Below, piece after piece: positions 36,001-45,342 of a stretch of DNA of 64,000 nucleotides. Made by a program: the position numbers and the translations under genes. Positions within the stretch are counted from its first letter, which is position 1, and each line of letters begins with the position of its first letter. The stretch comes from Pseudogracilibacillus auburnensis (lineage in GTDB: Bacteria > Bacillota > Bacilli > Bacillales > Amphibacillaceae). The notes under the pieces were generated by a model. The model was not told the origin of the DNA, did no database searches, and worked only from the letters and a program-made list of their open reading frames with translations. The DNA lies in NCBI RefSeq assembly GCF_003201975.1, contig NZ_QJJQ01000003.1, positions 124,001-188,000 on the forward strand, read 5' to 3'.

Positions 36001-37366
36001 GAAAGAACTATTTGGGGAAGATAATGTCTTTCGGGCTGGAACGATTGGAACGATTGCAATGAAAACTGCATACGGGTATGTAAAAGGATATGCAACAGAT
36101 AAAAATATCCATTTTAAAGGAGCAGAAATTGATCGACTTGTCCACGGTTGTACAGGTGTAAAACGAACGACTGGACAACACCCGGGTGGAATTATTGTTG
36201 TACCAAAAGACAAAGAAATTTATGATTTTACCCCAATTCAATATCCAGCAGATGATCGGAAAAGTGAATGGAAAACGACCCATTTTGATTTCCATTCGAT
36301 TGAAAATAATTTGTTAAAGTTAGACATACTCGGTCATGATGATCCGACTGTTATTCGTAAACTACAAGATTTAAGTGGGATTGATCCACGGACAATTCCG
36401 CTTGATGATAAAGAAGTGATGGGTATTTTTTCAAGTACCGATCCACTAGGTATTAAACCAGAGCAAATTGATTGTAAAACAGGCACACTTGGAGTACCTG
36501 AGTTTGGAACTTCTTTCGTTAGACAAATGTTGGAGGAAACGAAGCCGAGTACATTTGCGGAATTGGTTATTATATCTGGACTTTCTCATGGTACCGATGT
36601 ATGGCTTGGTAATGCTCAAGAATTAATTAATAATGGAATTTGTGAAATTGGGGAAGTTATTGGTTGTCGAGATGACATTATGGTTTATTTAATGCAACAA
36701 GGACTCGAAGCATCGCTCGCATTTAAAATTATGGAATCAGTACGAAAAGGGCGAGGATTACAAGATGACTGGATTGTGGAAATGCAAAAAAATAATGTTC
36801 CCGATTGGTATATTGAATCTTGTAAAAAAATTAAATATATGTTCCCGAAAGCACACGCGGCGGCATATGTACTAATGGCTGTACGAATTGCTTATTTTAA
36901 AGTGCATTATCCGATATTCTTTTATGCTGCATACTTTTCCATTCGTGCGAGTGACTTTGAACTAGATACGATGGTTCGCGGAGCGGAAGCCCTTCGAAAA
37001 AGAATTCAAGAGATTAAAGAAAAAGGAAATGACGCTCCACCAAAAGAAAGAAGTTTGTTAACTGTTTTAGAAGTTTCCTTAGAAATGTGTGAACGAGGGT
37101 TTGATTTCCAACGTGTCGATCTATATCGTTCAAGTGCAACAGAGTTTTTAGTTGATGGTAATAGTTTAATCCCACCATTTAATGTGGTAGATGGTCTAGG
37201 AACAAATGCGGCAATTAATATTGTGAAAGCACGTGAAGATGGCGAATTTTTATCGAAAGAAGATTTACGAGAAAGAAGCAAAATTTCCAAAACAGTGCTA
37301 CAATATCTAGATGCACATGGTTGTTTAGAGGGCATGGAAGAGGAAAATCAATTATCGCTTTTTTAA
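33077..37366 (+). CDS. polC: PolC, replicative DNA polymerase III alpha subunit
   Basis: PolC is the main replicative polymerase of low-GC Gram-positives. Domains in order are: an N-terminal domain (1-200), an OB fold (about 230-320), a PHP domain (LHAHTSMSQLDAVV near 337), a DnaQ-type 3'-5' exonuclease inserted in it (FDVETTGLSP near 418, HNATFDIGF, HRAIYDAEAT), then the palm/fingers with a zinc knuckle (CTSC...CPNC, about 903-938) and the catalytic PDIDLNFSGEY near 956. The end shows the usual NQLSLF clamp-binding motif. Length (1429 residues) is normal. An own ribosome binding site (GGAGGAATGAG) precedes ATG 33077. Confidence 0.98.
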   Translation: MSLSNQAKMEILLKQLQLPAEIIETHFKDSKITKLIVFKQEKIWHFHIEVQQVLPFEVYSLFYEQLQQSFQAIATVQLTLHNVHLDCEEKDVKLYWKHFLKSLPDLLPAHMELLQHQELIMENEQIHISVKTEAEAVSLKRRIEQPFQQFCEKVGLKKYPLAFHVKTEQKELENFRKQTTEEDKKIVSTMKQEQEKRERNGKKQVAQNFIIGYQIQDEPVHMEEIIEEERRITVQGFVFISEVRKLRSGRSLLILKVTDYTDSLEIKLFSRNDEDEQMFALAKEGIWVKARGRIQTDLYSNELTMMANDIQQISVELRQDQAKDGEKRVELHAHTSMSQLDAVVSPTRLIEQAAKWGHEAIAITDHAAVQGFPEAHMAGNNHDIKVIYGVEANVVDDGIPIAYQPVDLALKEGTYVVFDVETTGLSPVYDTIIELAGVKLHNGEIIDRFESFANPHRALPDKIIEITGITDDMLVGAPEVDDVLRRFYDWVGDSVLVAHNATFDIGFLNQGYAKIGIKKIDTPVIDTLELARFLLPDLGNHRLNTLCKHMNVELTQHHRAIYDAEATGFLFWKLVELLYEEKIENLNQLNDHMGEGDSYQHSRPFHCVLLAKNEIGLKNLYKLVSLSHTNYFYRVPRIPRSLLNKLREGILVGSACDQGEIFETLMQKSVDEAEEVAQFYDYLEVQPPENYGHLIERELIQTEAQILDIIRNILELGKRTDTLVVATSNAHYIDEHEKMYRQILIASQKGNPLNRVTLPNTPFRTTDEMLQLFTFLGEEKAKEIVMTNSQKVAAKIERISPIKEDLYTPSIEGAEEEVRNLSYQNAEAIYGKPLPEIVDARLQKELNSIIGHGFAVIYLISHKLVKKSLLDGYLVGSRGSVGSSLVATMTEITEVNPLPAHYVCTSCHYHQFFTDGSYASGFDLPDKQCPNCDKPLMKDGQDIPFETFLGFKGDKVPDIDLNFSGEYQPKAHNYTKELFGEDNVFRAGTIGTIAMKTAYGYVKGYATDKNIHFKGAEIDRLVHGCTGVKRTTGQHPGGIIVVPKDKEIYDFTPIQYPADDRKSEWKTTHFDFHSIENNLLKLDILGHDDPTVIRKLQDLSGIDPRTIPLDDKEVMGIFSSTDPLGIKPEQIDCKTGTLGVPEFGTSFVRQMLEETKPSTFAELVIISGLSHGTDVWLGNAQELINNGICEIGEVIGCRDDIMVYLMQQGLEASLAFKIMESVRKGRGLQDDWIVEMQKNNVPDWYIESCKKIKYMFPKAHAAAYVLMAVRIAYFKVHYPIFFYAAYFSIRASDFELDTMVRGAEALRKRIQEIKEKGNDAPPKERSLLTVLEVSLEMCERGFDFQRVDLYRSSATEFLVDGNSLIPPFNVVDGLGTNAAINIVKAREDGEFLSKEDLRERSKISKTVLQYLDAHGCLEGMEEENQLSLF

Positions 37367-37392
37367 TATGTTATCTTTATTTACCAAAATCG

Positions 37393-37421
37393 TTGTATTC
37401 ATTTTTGGTTTATGCTATAAT
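37393..37421 (+). promoter_or_regulatory. Sigma-A promoter of the rimP-nusA-infB operon
   Basis: TTGTAT (37393-37398) and TATAAT (37416-37421) are 17 bases apart, and the -10 carries an upstream TGC extension. Transcription should start near 37428, upstream of two hairpins and about 255 bases before rimP. Confidence 0.75.
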
Positions 37422-37452
37422 AGCAAAGGAATGTCGAATTAATGTCAAGTAC

Positions 37453-37480
37453 AAAGAGTGGGAAATCCCACTCTTTCTTC
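37453..37480 (+). terminator. rimP leader hairpin 1 (candidate NusA-dependent terminator)
   Basis: AAAGAGTGGG and CCCACTCTTT form a perfect 10-bp stem around AAAT. The following tract (CTTCTA) is poor in T. In B. subtilis, NusA is reported to autoregulate this operon by NusA-dependent termination in the leader; the strong stem and weak U-tract fit that type. Confidence 0.6.
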
Positions 37481-37501
37481 TATAAACAGCGAGAATCAGC
37501 C

Positions 37502-37532
37502 CCCTTGCCTTCGTTTCGGCAAGGGTTTTATC
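37502..37532 (+). terminator. rimP leader hairpin 2
   Basis: CCCTTGCC and GGCAAGGG form a perfect 8-bp stem around TTCGTTTC, then TTTTAT. It is a second terminator-like hairpin between the promoter and rimP. The rest of the 316 bp polC-rimP gap holds only the promoter above and the rimP ribosome binding site. Confidence 0.65.
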
Positions 37533-37682
37533 TTTGCGAGCGTTACGATACGATTTATATGATTAGGTAGGTGTATGCTGTTTTTCAAATAAGCATCATC
37601 ATATTGTGATACAAAAATTGTTGAAATGAAAAATCTTATTCATGTTCATACTATGAAAGAAGGATGTAAAGGAGGAAATGAA

Positions 37683-38153
37683 TTGAGCGAAGCTGTATTG
37701 TCTGAAGTAAAAGATTTACTAGAGCCGGTTTTAATAGAACGTCATTTAAGTCTTGCTGATATAGAATATGTAAAAGAAGGAAAAAATACATTTTTACGTA
37801 TTTATATTGATAAAGACGGTGGAGTGGATTTAACAGAATGTGGGATTGTATCAGAGCGTCTCAGTGAAAAGCTCGATGAGCACGATCCAATCCAAGGCGC
37901 ATATTTTTTGGAGGTAAGTTCTCCTGGGGCCGAAAAACCACTAAAAACGAAACAAGACTTTATCGATCATATAAATGAAAATGTGTCTGTTTCACTATAT
38001 GTCCATATTGATGGTGAAAAGGAATATGAAGGAAAATTAACTGATTTCACCAACAATATTGCTACAATTGATTACAAATGTAAGCATCGCATAAAGCAAG
38101 TAGAGATTCCTTTTGAAAAAATTGCCAAAGCTAGGCTTGCTGTGATGTTATAA
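37683..38153 (+). CDS. rimP: RimP (YlxS), 30S maturation factor
   Basis: RimP assists early assembly of the small ribosomal subunit. The 156-residue protein has the N-terminal domain (IEYVKEGKNTFLRIYIDKDGGV, then LTECGIVSERLSEKLD) with the conserved YFLEVSSPGAEKPL and a C-terminal SH3-like domain. TTG 37683 lies seven bases behind GGAGG (37671-37675) and matches the family start; the ATG at 37626 precedes that site. It is the first gene of the nusA-infB operon. Confidence 0.95.
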   Translation: MSEAVLSEVKDLLEPVLIERHLSLADIEYVKEGKNTFLRIYIDKDGGVDLTECGIVSERLSEKLDEHDPIQGAYFLEVSSPGAEKPLKTKQDFIDHINENVSVSLYVHIDGEKEYEGKLTDFTNNIATIDYKCKHRIKQVEIPFEKIAKARLAVML

Positions 38154-38169
38154 AAGGGGGAAATAAAGG

Positions 38170-39264
38170 TTGAGCAGTGAGTTGTTTAATGCAATTAATT
38201 ATTTAGAGAAAGAAAAAGGTATTGATAAAAACATTTTACTTGAAGCATTGGAAGCAGCATTAATCTCTGCTTATAAGAAAAACTTCAAATCTGCAAACAA
38301 TGTATCGGTTAAATTCGATGAAGAAGAAGGGACCATGCAAATTCATGCTAGAAAAACGGTAGTCGAAGAAGTGGAAGATGAACAAGAAGAAATATCACTT
38401 GATGCAGCACGCGAAATTAATTTAAGCTATGAAGTCGGTGATATTGTTGAAATCGAGGTAACACCGAGAAATTTTGGTCGTATTGCTGCTCAAGCTGCTA
38501 AACAAGTTGTCACACAGCGAGTAAGAGAGGCAGAACGTGGTGTGATCTTTAGTGAGTATGCAGACCGAGAAGAAGATGTCATGACGGGAATTATTCAACG
38601 AACAGATCCGAATTTCGTCTATGTTGATTTAGGGAAAATTGAAGCTAAACTAGCGAAATCAGAGCAGATTTCTTCGGAAGAATACCATGTCCATGACCGG
38701 ATTAAAGTATTCGTCACAAAGGTAGAGAACACAAATAAAGGACCACAAATATATATTTCTCGTTCTCATCCAGGTCTTTTAAAAAGATTGTTTGAAATGG
38801 AAGTACCAGAAATATATGATGGTATAGTAGAAATTAAGTCGATATCACGTGAAGCTGGCGATCGTTCCAAAATTTCCGTATATGCAAGTAATCCTGATGT
38901 TGATCCAGTCGGTTCCTGTGTAGGTCCTAAAGGACAACGAGTTCAAGCAGTCGTTGATGAACTCAATGGTGAAAAAATTGATATTGTTGAATGGTCAGAA
39001 GATCCAGTTGTCTATGTTTCAAATGCTTTAAGCCCTTCCAAAGTAATTGATGTATTAGTAGATGAAGAAAATAAAGCTACAACGGTTATTGTTCCCGATT
39101 TTCAGTTATCTCTAGCAATTGGCAAACGGGGACAAAATGCTCGATTAGCAGCTAAATTAACAGGTTGGAAAATTGATATTAAAAGTGAATCAGTTGCAAG
39201 AAACGAAGGGTTATTGTCGGAGGAAATTCAAGAAATCGACGAAGACGACTTTTTATTCGATTAG
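38170..39264 (+). CDS. nusA: NusA, transcription elongation/termination factor
   Basis: NusA binds RNA polymerase and stimulates pausing and intrinsic termination. The 364-residue protein has the N-terminal polymerase-binding domain (1-125), an S1 domain (about 130-200), and two KH domains ([19 protein letters not shown] and [19 protein letters not shown]). It lacks the extra C-terminal repeats of E. coli NusA, as usual for Bacillus. It starts at TTG 38170. It may control its own operon through the leader hairpins. Confidence 0.97.
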   Translation: MSSELFNAINYLEKEKGIDKNILLEALEAALISAYKKNFKSANNVSVKFDEEEGTMQIHARKTVVEEVEDEQEEISLDAAREINLSYEVGDIVEIEVTPRNFGRIAAQAAKQVVTQRVREAERGVIFSEYADREEDVMTGIIQRTDPNFVYVDLGKIEAKLAKSEQISSEEYHVHDRIKVFVTKVENTNKGPQIYISRSHPGLLKRLFEMEVPEIYDGIVEIKSISREAGDRSKISVYASNPDVDPVGSCVGPKGQRVQAVVDELNGEKIDIVEWSEDPVVYVSNALSPSKVIDVLVDEENKATTVIVPDFQLSLAIGKRGQNARLAAKLTGWKIDIKSESVARNEGLLSEEIQEIDEDDFLFD

Positions 39265-39279
39265 CGGGGGGATTTTACA

Positions 39280-39558
39280 TTGGCAAAAAAAAGAAAAATA
39301 CCTCAACGGAAATGTGTAGTTACGAATGAATTAAAGCCGAAAAAGGAAATGATTCGAATCGTCCGGAATAAAGATGGAGAAGTTTTTATCGATCCGACAG
39401 GAAAACAAAATGGACGTGGCGCCTATTTAACGATTGATCAAGACGTAATTCAACAAGCGAAAGAACAAAAAGTCTTGGAAAAAGTATTTCAAGTGAAAAT
39501 CGATGAGTCCTTATATGACGATTTAAGTAAATTAACGAGTGAACAAGATGAACAATAA
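39280..39558 (+). CDS. rnpM: RnpM (YlxR), RNase P modulator
   Basis: This 92-residue protein of the YlxR family has the signature PQRKCVVTNELKPKKEMIRI and the GRGAYLT motif. Recent work in B. subtilis describes YlxR as a modulator that binds RNase P RNA; it was earlier treated as a nucleoid-associated regulator. It starts at TTG 39280 behind GGGGGGA. Its end overlaps the L7Ae-family gene. Confidence 0.93.
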   Translation: MAKKRKIPQRKCVVTNELKPKKEMIRIVRNKDGEVFIDPTGKQNGRGAYLTIDQDVIQQAKEQKVLEKVFQVKIDESLYDDLSKLTSEQDEQ

Positions 39559-39847
39559 TTATTTAAATATGGTTGGATTAGCGTATCGGGCTAGAAAATG
39601 TTCAACAGGTGAAGCGTTAATCGTTAAAGATATTCAAGCAAAAAAAGTAAAACTACTTTTAATTGCAAACGATATAGCTCCACAAACGAAAAAGAAGTTT
39701 ATCGATAAATGTAATTCATATCATGTACCTTATATTGAAGTAGATGATCGTGCCACATTGGCACAAGCGATAGGAAAGTCGGAAAGAGTCGCTATTGCTA
39801 TATTAGATGGAGGGTTCGCTAATAAAATACAATCTCTACTTTCGTAA
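39548..39847 (+). CDS. rplGA: L7Ae-family ribosomal protein (YlxQ)
   Basis: This 99-residue protein belongs to the L7Ae/L30e family, which binds kink-turn RNA. The conserved [20 protein letters not shown] and [18 protein letters not shown] segments are visible. It lies in the nusA-infB operon as in other Bacilli. ATG 39548 is preferred over GTG 39539, which lies in the purine-rich segment upstream. Confidence 0.9.
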   Translation: MNNNYLNMVGLAYRARKCSTGEALIVKDIQAKKVKLLLIANDIAPQTKKKFIDKCNSYHVPYIEVDDRATLAQAIGKSERVAIAILDGGFANKIQSLLS

Positions 39848-39867
39848 ATAAATTTGGGGGTGAACGT

Positions 39868-42006
39868 ATGGGTAAAATGCGAATATATGAATATGCTAAA
39901 GAAAAGAATAAGACGAGTAAAGAAGTCATTGAGCAATTGAAAAAATTAGATGTAGAAGTTGCAAACCATATGTCTTCTATAACGGCTGAAATGAGAAACA
40001 AATTAGAAAAAACGTTCCATAAAAACAAGGAAACGAAGGCGAAAGAAACGTCTCGAGGAACGAATAATCAAGCTCAAACAGAAAAAGCAAGTAAGAAAAC
40101 AGCACAACATCAAAAACAACAGTCAAATCAGTCTAAAAACCAACAAAAGAAACAAGGAAATAAGCAAAAAAACAGACAACAAAATAGACAACAAAAAGGA
40201 AGAAATAAAAAAGGTGCTATGCAGATAAAACAACAGGAACAAGTTCAGGAAACTCCTAAACATATTGTTTATAGTGAAACATTAACAGTGAATGGTTTAG
40301 CAGAAAAACTTCATAAAGATGTTTCAGAAATTATTAAAAAACTAATGTTTTTAGGCATTATGGCGACTAAAAACCAAGATTTAGATGATGATGCCGTAGA
40401 ATTAATTTGTAGTGATTATAATGTGACAGTTGAAAAAGAAATTATTTTAGAGGATACCGATTTTGATAAATATCGAAAAGAGGACGATGAACAAGATCTA
40501 ATCGAGCGTCCCGCTGTCGTTACAATTATGGGACATGTAGACCATGGGAAAACGACATTGCTTGATTCCATCCGTCATACGAAAGTAACAGCAGGTGAAG
40601 CTGGTGGAATTACGCAACATATTGGTGCCTATCAAGCGGAAAATGATGGAAAAAAGGTAACGTTTTTAGATACACCTGGTCACGAAGCATTTACGAGTAT
40701 GCGTTCACGTGGAGCACAAATTACGGATATTGCTATTCTAGTTGTTGCTGCAGATGATGGTGTGATGCCACAAACAGTTGAAGCGATCAATCATGCTAAA
40801 GCTGCTGAAGTGCCAATTATTGTTGCGGTAAATAAAATGGATAAAGAAACGGCCAATCCAGATCGTGTTATGCAAGAATTAACTGAATATCAATTAATCC
40901 CTGAAGATTGGGGAGGTAGCACTATTTTTGTCCCAATTTCTGCGATTAAAGGAGAAGGAATCGATGAATTACTCGAAATGATTCTACTCGTTGCTGAAAT
41001 GGAGGAATTAAAAGCAAATCCAAATAAAGCAGCATTTGGTACGGTTATCGATGCCCAATTGGATCGTGGACGTGGAGCGGTCGCAAGTCTTTTAGTACAA
41101 GATGGTACCTTATCCGTTGGCGACTCCATCGTAGTTGGTAACACGTTTGGCCGGGTTAGAGCGATGGTGAATGATCTAGGTCAACGAATCGATAAAGCTG
41201 AACCATCGACACCTGTTGAAATTACGGGGCTTAATGCCGTTCCTCAAGCAGGTGATCAGTTTTTAGTATTTACAGATGAGCGGAAAGCGCGGCAAATTGG
41301 GGAGACGAGACAACAACAACATATTGTTGAAAGCCGTGGTTCCCAAGCGAAAATCAGTTTAGATGATTTATTTGAACAAATTAAACAAGGTGAAATGAAA
41401 GATTTAAACGTTATTATCAAAGCAGACGTACAAGGATCTGCAGAAGCGCTTGCCGCATCTCTTCGTAAAATCGAAGTCGAAAATGTACAAATTAATATCA
41501 TTCATACAGGTGTAGGGGCAATTACAGAATCGGATGTTATTTTAGCATCTGCTTCCAATGCAGTTGTCATCGGGTTTAATGTTAGACCTGATGTGAATGC
41601 ACAAAAAGCAGCTGAATCCGAAAAAGTTGACCTTCGTTTGCACCGTGTTATATATAAAGCGATTGAAGAGATGGAAGCAGCAATGAAAGGATTACTTGAT
41701 CCAGAATATGAGGAAAAGGTAATTGGTCAAGCAGAAGTGAGAGAAACATTTAAAGTGTCCAAAATCGGGACAATTGCTGGAAGTTACGTGACAAATGGAA
41801 AAATAACACGTAATGCGAATGTAAGGTTAATAAGAAACGGTGTCGTCCTTTATGAAGGTGAACTTTTGGCATTAAAACGATTTAAAGATGATGTCCGTGA
41901 AGTTGTACAAAACTATGAGTGCGGAATTACGATTAAAGATTTTAACGATATTAAAACTGGTGATACCATTGAAGCTTTTGTCATGGAGGAAATTGACAGA
42001 ACATGA
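39868..42006 (+). CDS. infB: Translation initiation factor IF-2
   Basis: IF-2 is the GTPase that delivers initiator tRNA and promotes subunit joining. The N-terminal domain ([20 protein letters not shown]) is followed by a low-complexity Gln/Lys/Asn-rich linker (about residues 50-125). The G domain has GHVDHGKTT (near 222), DTPGHEAF and NKMDK. C-terminal domains II-IV follow with the FNVRPD segment. Length (712 residues) is normal for Bacillus. The stop overlaps the ylxP ATG by four bases. Confidence 0.98.
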   Translation: MGKMRIYEYAKEKNKTSKEVIEQLKKLDVEVANHMSSITAEMRNKLEKTFHKNKETKAKETSRGTNNQAQTEKASKKTAQHQKQQSNQSKNQQKKQGNKQKNRQQNRQQKGRNKKGAMQIKQQEQVQETPKHIVYSETLTVNGLAEKLHKDVSEIIKKLMFLGIMATKNQDLDDDAVELICSDYNVTVEKEIILEDTDFDKYRKEDDEQDLIERPAVVTIMGHVDHGKTTLLDSIRHTKVTAGEAGGITQHIGAYQAENDGKKVTFLDTPGHEAFTSMRSRGAQITDIAILVVAADDGVMPQTVEAINHAKAAEVPIIVAVNKMDKETANPDRVMQELTEYQLIPEDWGGSTIFVPISAIKGEGIDELLEMILLVAEMEELKANPNKAAFGTVIDAQLDRGRGAVASLLVQDGTLSVGDSIVVGNTFGRVRAMVNDLGQRIDKAEPSTPVEITGLNAVPQAGDQFLVFTDERKARQIGETRQQQHIVESRGSQAKISLDDLFEQIKQGEMKDLNVIIKADVQGSAEALAASLRKIEVENVQINIIHTGVGAITESDVILASASNAVVIGFNVRPDVNAQKAAESEKVDLRLHRVIYKAIEEMEAAMKGLLDPEYEEKVIGQAEVRETFKVSKIGTIAGSYVTNGKITRNANVRLIRNGVVLYEGELLALKRFKDDVREVVQNYECGITIKDFNDIKTGDTIEAFVMEEIDRT

Positions 42007-42281
42007 TTCTATATGCTGAAATAGAATGTATCCTCTACCATACTCATTCGTTAAAAGCGAAACGCTCTATTTTAAAGAGATTAATTGCGAAAATTCGTAA
42101 AGATTTTAACGTATCTATTTCAGAGATTGATTATCAAGATCTATGGCAACGAACAAAACTTGCGATTGTGACTGTTTCCAATGAGCTAAAACATGCAGAA
42201 AAAGTGATGCAAGAAGTACTGAAATTAATCGATCACGACCCTGAACTAGAAAGAACGATTACGACGATCGACCGTTTATAA
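42003..42281 (+). CDS. ylxP: YlxP, DUF503 protein
   Basis: This 92-residue DUF503 protein ([20 protein letters not shown] at the start, [15 protein letters not shown] in the middle) is encoded between infB and rbfA in most Bacilli. Its fold is ferredoxin-like and it is thought to act in ribosome assembly or translation, but the function is not settled. The ATG overlaps the infB stop. Confidence 0.92.
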   Translation: MILYAEIECILYHTHSLKAKRSILKRLIAKIRKDFNVSISEIDYQDLWQRTKLAIVTVSNELKHAEKVMQEVLKLIDHDPELERTITTIDRL

Positions 42282-42350
42282 ATAAAGGCAGCAAAACAAG
42301 TAAGGAAAATGTTTTCTATCATGTCATGAACATAAAATGGGGTGAAAGAA

Positions 42351-42695
42351 ATGGAAAATATGCGAACAAATCGAGTAGCCGAGCAAATGAAAAAAGAAAT
42401 TGGTGAAATTTTAAATCAAAAATTAAAAGATCCACGTATCGGCTTTGTGACAGTGACAGATGTTGAACTAACAAATGATTTGCAACATGCGACCGTTTTT
42501 ATTTCTGTATTAGGAAATGATAACGAAAAGCAGGACACATTGATTGGTTTAGCCAAAGCAAGTGGGTTTGTTCGTTCGGAAGTAGGAAAACGAATTAGAC
42601 TAAGAAAAGTACCAGATATTACTTTTCAGTTTGATGAGGCTCACGAATATGGAAATCGAATTGATGCCATCCTCCGTGAATTAAATAAAGAATAA
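42351..42695 (+). CDS. rbfA: RbfA, ribosome-binding factor A
   Basis: RbfA is a KH-fold factor that completes 16S rRNA 5' end maturation and helps 30S assembly. The 114-residue protein shows [36 protein letters not shown] and [18 protein letters not shown] 42351 is five bases behind GGGGTGA; GTG 42342 overlaps that site. A terminator follows. Confidence 0.96.
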   Translation: MENMRTNRVAEQMKKEIGEILNQKLKDPRIGFVTVTDVELTNDLQHATVFISVLGNDNEKQDTLIGLAKASGFVRSEVGKRIRLRKVPDITFQFDEAHEYGNRIDAILRELNKE

Positions 42696-42700
42696 TCCAT

Positions 42701-42738
42701 ATCTGACTTCGTTTTTCATTAAACGAGTCAGATTTTTG
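42701..42738 (+). terminator. Terminator after rbfA
   Basis: ATCTGACT-CGTTT pairs with AAACG-AGTCAGAT (13 bp with one bulged T) around a short loop, followed by TTTTT. It should end much of the nusA operon transcript before truB. Confidence 0.8.
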
Positions 42739-42797
42739 GTACATAAACTAATAACAGCAGATGTTTTTTTCCTACTAATTAATGGAGTGAAATAACG

Positions 42798-43700
42798 ATG
42801 AACGGAATTTTACCTTTATATAAGCCGAAAGGATTTACATCACACGATTGTGTCATGAAAGTTCGTAAATTATTACATATTAAAAAAGTTGGTCATACAG
42901 GAACTCTTGATCCTGGAGTGGAAGGTGTTTTACCTATTTGTATAGGTGAAGCTACTAAAATTATTCCTTTTTTGTTACACTTAAAAAAAGTCTATATCGC
43001 AGACGTTTATCTCGGTTATTCAACGACAACAGAAGATCGAGAAGGTGAGATAGTAGCTGAAAAAGAAGTAGTTTCTCTGCCAACAAACGAAGAAATAAAT
43101 AATGTTTTACAAAAGTTCCACGGAGAAATCAAGCAAGTACCACCAATGTACTCAGCTGTAAAAGTAAAAGGGAAAAAATTATACGAATATGCACGTGAAA
43201 ATAAAGAAGTAGAAAGACTAGAACGTGTTGTCACTATTTATGAACTAACTCGATTAGAAGAAAAGCTGAACAATCCTTTTAGAATAAAAGTAACTTGTTC
43301 AAAAGGTACATATATCCGAACATTATGTGTTGATATTGGCAGAGAACTTGGATACCCTTCACATATGTCTTATTTAAAACGGGCGGAAAGTGATTCATTT
43401 ATGATGTCTGAAACAGTCACTTTTCCCGAACTAGAAGAGGCGATTCATAAAAAGGAAGTAGAAAAACTGCTATATCCAATCGAACGTGGACTCCGTCATT
43501 TAGATGTTTTTTTTGTTGATAGGGATCTTAAGCAAAAAGTGTTACAAGGTCAAAAATTACCAATACCAACAAAATGCCCAAAAACAGACCCTTTTATCAT
43601 CATGCACGAAAATGAGTTACTTGCAATATATGAAAAACATAAAATAAATAAAAATGAAATAAAACCGATCCGTGTTTTTAATATTCATAAGAGAATGTAG
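42798..43700 (+). CDS. truB: TruB, tRNA pseudouridine-55 synthase
   Basis: TruB makes pseudouridine 55 in the tRNA T loop. The catalytic Asp38 is in GHTGTLDPGVEGVLP; PPMYSAVKVKGKKLYEYAR and CSKGTYIRTLCVDIG are also present. Length (300 residues) is normal. It has its own AATGGAGTG ribosome binding site and is followed directly by ribF. Confidence 0.97.
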   Translation: MNGILPLYKPKGFTSHDCVMKVRKLLHIKKVGHTGTLDPGVEGVLPICIGEATKIIPFLLHLKKVYIADVYLGYSTTTEDREGEIVAEKEVVSLPTNEEINNVLQKFHGEIKQVPPMYSAVKVKGKKLYEYARENKEVERLERVVTIYELTRLEEKLNNPFRIKVTCSKGTYIRTLCVDIGRELGYPSHMSYLKRAESDSFMMSETVTFPELEEAIHKKEVEKLLYPIERGLRHLDVFFVDRDLKQKVLQGQKLPIPTKCPKTDPFIIMHENELLAIYEKHKINKNEIKPIRVFNIHKRM

Positions 43701-43709
43701 GTGAAACAA

Positions 43710-44645
43710 ATGCAGACGATTAAGCTAACATACCCACATACACTGAAAGCAAATAATGTACCAGAAACAATTGCTGCAATTGGTTTTTTTGATGGGATAC
43801 ATAAGGGACATCAAGCAGTTATTCAACAAGCGGTTCAATTAGCAAAAGAACAACAAAAGGAAAGTGCAGTAATTACGTTTCACCCCCACCCATCTGTCGT
43901 CTTAAACGATCCAGATAAACCAGTACAATATATTACACCAGTAGGAGAAAAAGAGCGGCTATTAAGTGAAATGAATGTCGACCGATTATATATCATTACA
44001 TTTAATAAACAATTATCTAAATTGACACCAAAACAGTTTGTAAATCATTTTATAATTGATTTGCATATCAAACACGTTGTTGCTGGGTTTGATTTTACCT
44101 TCGGGCATAAAGGCGCAGGTAATATGGACAATATTTCGCAATATACAAACAGGGAATTTACGACATCTGTCATTCGGAAAGTTGAATGTAAAGAGGAAAA
44201 GATTAGTTCAACGAGAATTAGAAAATATTTACATCAAGGGGCAGTCGACAACATCAAGCCATTGTTAGGACGAGTATATACGACGAAAGGAACGGTAATT
44301 GAAGGAGACAAACGAGGACGTAAACTAGGCTTTCCAACTGCAAATATGCAAATTAGTAATGAAAAATTATTACCGAAACAAGGCGTGTATGCAGTGAAAG
44401 TTATTTACCAGAACAACACGTATAACGGGATGGCAAATCTCGGTGTAAAGCCGACATTTGTTTCGGGTGAGTTAAAGCCGTCCGTAGAAGTATTTATCTT
44501 TGATTTTGATCAAGATATTTACGGAGAAGAAATTGTCGTCCTTTGGTATCAATATATACGAGATGAAAAAAAATTTAATGGGATAGCGGAAATTGTTGCC
44601 CAGCTAGAAAAAGATGAACAAACAATTCGAAATTATTTCCGTTAA
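43710..44645 (+). CDS. ribF: RibF, bifunctional riboflavin kinase/FAD synthetase
   Basis: RibF converts riboflavin to FMN and FAD. The N-terminal nucleotidyltransferase domain has GFFDGIHKGHQAVI and the ISSTRIRKYL motif; the C-terminal kinase domain has GKRGRKLGFPTANM-like GDKRGRKLGFPTANM and NGMANLGVKPTF. ATG 43710 is five bases behind AGGTGA, with GTG 43701 a less likely start. Length (311 residues) is normal. Confidence 0.96.
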   Translation: MQTIKLTYPHTLKANNVPETIAAIGFFDGIHKGHQAVIQQAVQLAKEQQKESAVITFHPHPSVVLNDPDKPVQYITPVGEKERLLSEMNVDRLYIITFNKQLSKLTPKQFVNHFIIDLHIKHVVAGFDFTFGHKGAGNMDNISQYTNREFTTSVIRKVECKEEKISSTRIRKYLHQGAVDNIKPLLGRVYTTKGTVIEGDKRGRKLGFPTANMQISNEKLLPKQGVYAVKVIYQNNTYNGMANLGVKPTFVSGELKPSVEVFIFDFDQDIYGEEIVVLWYQYIRDEKKFNGIAEIVAQLEKDEQTIRNYFR

Positions 44646-44659
44646 CAGTACGTTTTGTC

Positions 44660-44688
44660 TTGCAAAAATGTTAAAAACGAGTTATTCT
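44660..44688 (+). promoter_or_regulatory. Candidate sigma-A promoter of rpsO
   Basis: TTGCAA (44660-44665) and TATTCT (44683-44688) are 17 bases apart, 90 bases before rpsO. Confidence 0.55.
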
Positions 44689-44699
44689 AATAAATGGAA

Positions 44700-44746
44700 C
44701 CTTCGCTTGGCAAAATGTAACTCCGACGTTTGCTAGGGGAATGGGG
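44700..44746 (+). promoter_or_regulatory. rpsO leader hairpin (candidate S15 autoregulation)
   Basis: CTTGGCAAA pairs with TTTGCTAGG (nine pairs including two G-U), with flanking TTC/GGAA pairing, inside the short rpsO leader. S15 binds structured rpsO leaders in several bacteria; the assignment here is inference from position and fold. Confidence 0.4.
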
Positions 44747-44776
44747 ATAGAGAATAAATAGGAGGTGGGCCAAAAT

Positions 44777-45046
44777 ATGGCTATTTCAAAAGAACGTAAA
44801 ACAGAGATTATTAATGAGTTTAAAGTACATGACAATGATACTGGATCTCCAGAAGTACAAATTGCAATACTAACAGATGAAATTAATAATTTAAACGAAC
44901 ATTTACGTACTCATAAAAAAGACCATCATTCACGTCGTGGTTTATTAAAAATGGTAGGTAAACGCCGTAATTTATTAAATTACCTACGTAAGAGTGATGT
45001 TGCCCGTTATCGTGAAGTAATTCAAAAGCTTGGACTACGTAGATAA
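44777..45046 (+). CDS. rpsO: Ribosomal protein S15
   Basis: S15 is a primary 16S rRNA-binding protein of the 30S platform. The 89-residue protein carries the conserved [19 protein letters not shown] and the RNA-binding [18 protein letters not shown] segment. ATG 44777 is eight bases behind GGAGGTGG. A strong terminator follows. Confidence 0.98.
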   Translation: MAISKERKTEIINEFKVHDNDTGSPEVQIAILTDEINNLNEHLRTHKKDHHSRRGLLKMVGKRRNLLNYLRKSDVARYREVIQKLGLRR

Positions 45047-45054
45047 CGAAAAAG

Positions 45055-45082
45055 AAAGCAGGAGAAATCCTGCTTTTTTTTC
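45055..45082 (+). terminator. Terminator after rpsO
   Basis: AAAGCAGGA and TCCTGCTTT form a perfect 9-bp stem with a GAAA loop, followed by a run of eight T. A strong intrinsic terminator. Confidence 0.92.
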
Positions 45083-45114
45083 GTAAAGAACAAAAGCGTA
45101 ACATTCTAGGACTG

Positions 45115-45195
45115 TAAGTACTTGTCTAATCGAGAAGCATTGGCGCATTGAAAAATGCTCCTTCGATTACTCGTCATAACGTCAGTACTAGCAAA
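45115..45195 (+). repeat. Intergenic repeat copy D (rpsO-pnp gap)
   Basis: GTCTAATCGAGAAGCATTGG to CGATTACTCGTCATAA matches the middle module of copy C (32722-32770) and copy A, with AGTACT near both ends. The remainder of the gap up to pnp is AT-rich with no clear promoter. Confidence 0.5.
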
Positions 45196-45342
45196 TTTCT
45201 AGGCGGAAATTCGTTTTCCAAAGAAGTTCCATTATACTTTAGCTTTACTGGCTATACTAAAAATGGATAGAAAATTTACTTTTTTACATGGAACCTATAA
45301 AATAGATAACAGTATGTTGTATTGAAAGGAGTACAATAAAGT

